Shown here in pieces: positions 17,605 to 17,760 of a stretch of 17,760 nt of DNA. The notes beneath the pieces were generated by a model. It saw only the letters and a program-made list of their open reading frames with translations, ran no database searches and was not told the DNA's origin. Numbering within the stretch: position 1 is the stretch's first letter; every line of letters begins with the position of its first letter. The DNA is from Hondaea fermentalgiana (Eukaryota > Sar > Bigyra > Thraustochytrida > Thraustochytriidae): positions 17,136 to 34,895 of the forward strand of contig NPFB01000082.1 in the NCBI GenBank assembly GCA_014084085.1. The letters run 5' to 3'. A program made the translations under genes and the position numbers.

Positions 17605-17676
17605 TACTCCTCGCGAGGATCGAACTCGCGGCTTCAACCGTGTCAGGGTTGCACTCTACCACTGAGTTAGAGAAGC
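17605..17676 (-). tRNA. tRNA-Val, anticodon GAC
   Basis: The 72-nt minus-strand sequence folds into a full cloverleaf. The acceptor stem GCTTCTC/GAGGAGT has a G:U first pair and a second G:U. The D stem ACTC/GAGT has a GTGG loop. The anticodon stem CAACC/GGTTG closes the 7-nt loop CTGACAC. The variable loop is 5 nt, and the T arm is GCGAG-TTCGATC-CTCGC. The discriminator is A. The anticodon GAC (17642-17644) reads the valine codon GUC. There is no intron and no encoded CCA. The B box GTTCGATCC is standard; the A-box region TAACTCAGTGG has A where nuclear tRNAs usually have G10. An anticodon starting with G is unusual for valine in eukaryotic nuclei, where AAC (inosine), CAC and TAC are normal, and the D arm resembles bacterial or plastid trnV. 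Confidence 0.92.
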
Positions 17677-17703
17677 AACGGCACAAGAGCGAAAGCAGGA
17701 AAG

Positions 17704-17707
17704 AAAA
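17704..17707 (-). terminator. Short pol III terminator of the second tRNA gene
   Basis: Four T residues in tRNA sense, one base after the discriminator, followed by C and more pyrimidines. This is a minimal pol III stop, much weaker than the nine-T run after the other copy. Confidence 0.6.
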
Positions 17708-17708
17708 G

Positions 17709-17760
17709 TACTCCTCGCGAGGATCGAACTCGCGGCTTCAACCGTGTCAGGGTTGCACTC
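17709..17760 (-). tRNA. Second tRNA-Val (GAC) copy, cut by the window edge
   Basis: The 3' 52 nt of a second gene are present, from the D-stem strand through the anticodon and T arms to the discriminator. Every base visible here equals the first copy. The two copies are head to tail with a 104-bp period and a 32-bp spacer that is not conserved with the DNA following the first copy. The 5' end lies outside the window. Confidence 0.9.

Noticed and set aside
17605..17676. Reading the tRNA as tRNA-Asp
   Set aside because: Asp needs anticodon GTC. The 7-nt loop between the CAACC and GGTTG stems is CTGACAC, which places GAC at positions 34-36, so valine is the only reading without breaking the stem.

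Overview
The window looks like nuclear DNA of an intron-poor, GC-rich microbial eukaryote. The reasons are Kozak-like ATG contexts, a 12-kb uninterrupted reading frame for a eukaryote-only protein family, RanBP2-type zinc fingers and a PH-like domain, many microsatellites, and tRNA genes with pol III T-run terminators and no encoded CCA. A thraustochytrid-like stramenopile would fit this style, but that is a guess from general character and no marker gene here proves it.

Layout from left to right. Positions 1-310 hold a (GCAA)n microsatellite and AT-richer flanking DNA. On the minus strand, 311-1387 encode a cytochrome b5 reductase-like FAD/NAD(P) oxidoreductase with an Ala-rich N-terminal leader. 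A 1.76-kb GC-rich divergent spacer (1388-3146) follows, full of simple and degenerate repeats. On the plus strand, 3147-4208 encode an extended short-chain dehydrogenase of the dihydroflavonol-reductase/cinnamoyl-CoA-reductase type. A 172-bp spacer separates it from a convergent giant gene on the minus strand, 4381-16458 (possibly to 17001). That gene encodes a protein of about 4,025 residues that I assign to the BLTP2 / Fmp27 / SABRE / Hobbit family of bridge-like lipid-transfer proteins, from the N-terminal membrane segment, the GFWD...HG signature and the overall build. From 16459 to 17604 there is repeat-rich 5' flank and intergenic DNA. The right end carries two head-to-tail tRNA genes on the minus strand, the second cut by the window edge. 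Both read as tRNA-Val with anticodon GAC.

The three protein genes are not an operon and show no obvious single pathway. Two are probable NAD(P)H enzymes sharing a divergent intergenic region; the third is a probable membrane-contact-site lipid channel. The points most worth a second look are the giant protein, which appears to add two RanBP2 zinc fingers and a PH-like domain to a BLTP2 core, and the tandem tRNA-Val(GAC) genes, an anticodon not expected in a eukaryotic nuclear genome. I found no CRISPR array, transposase, integrase or viral gene.
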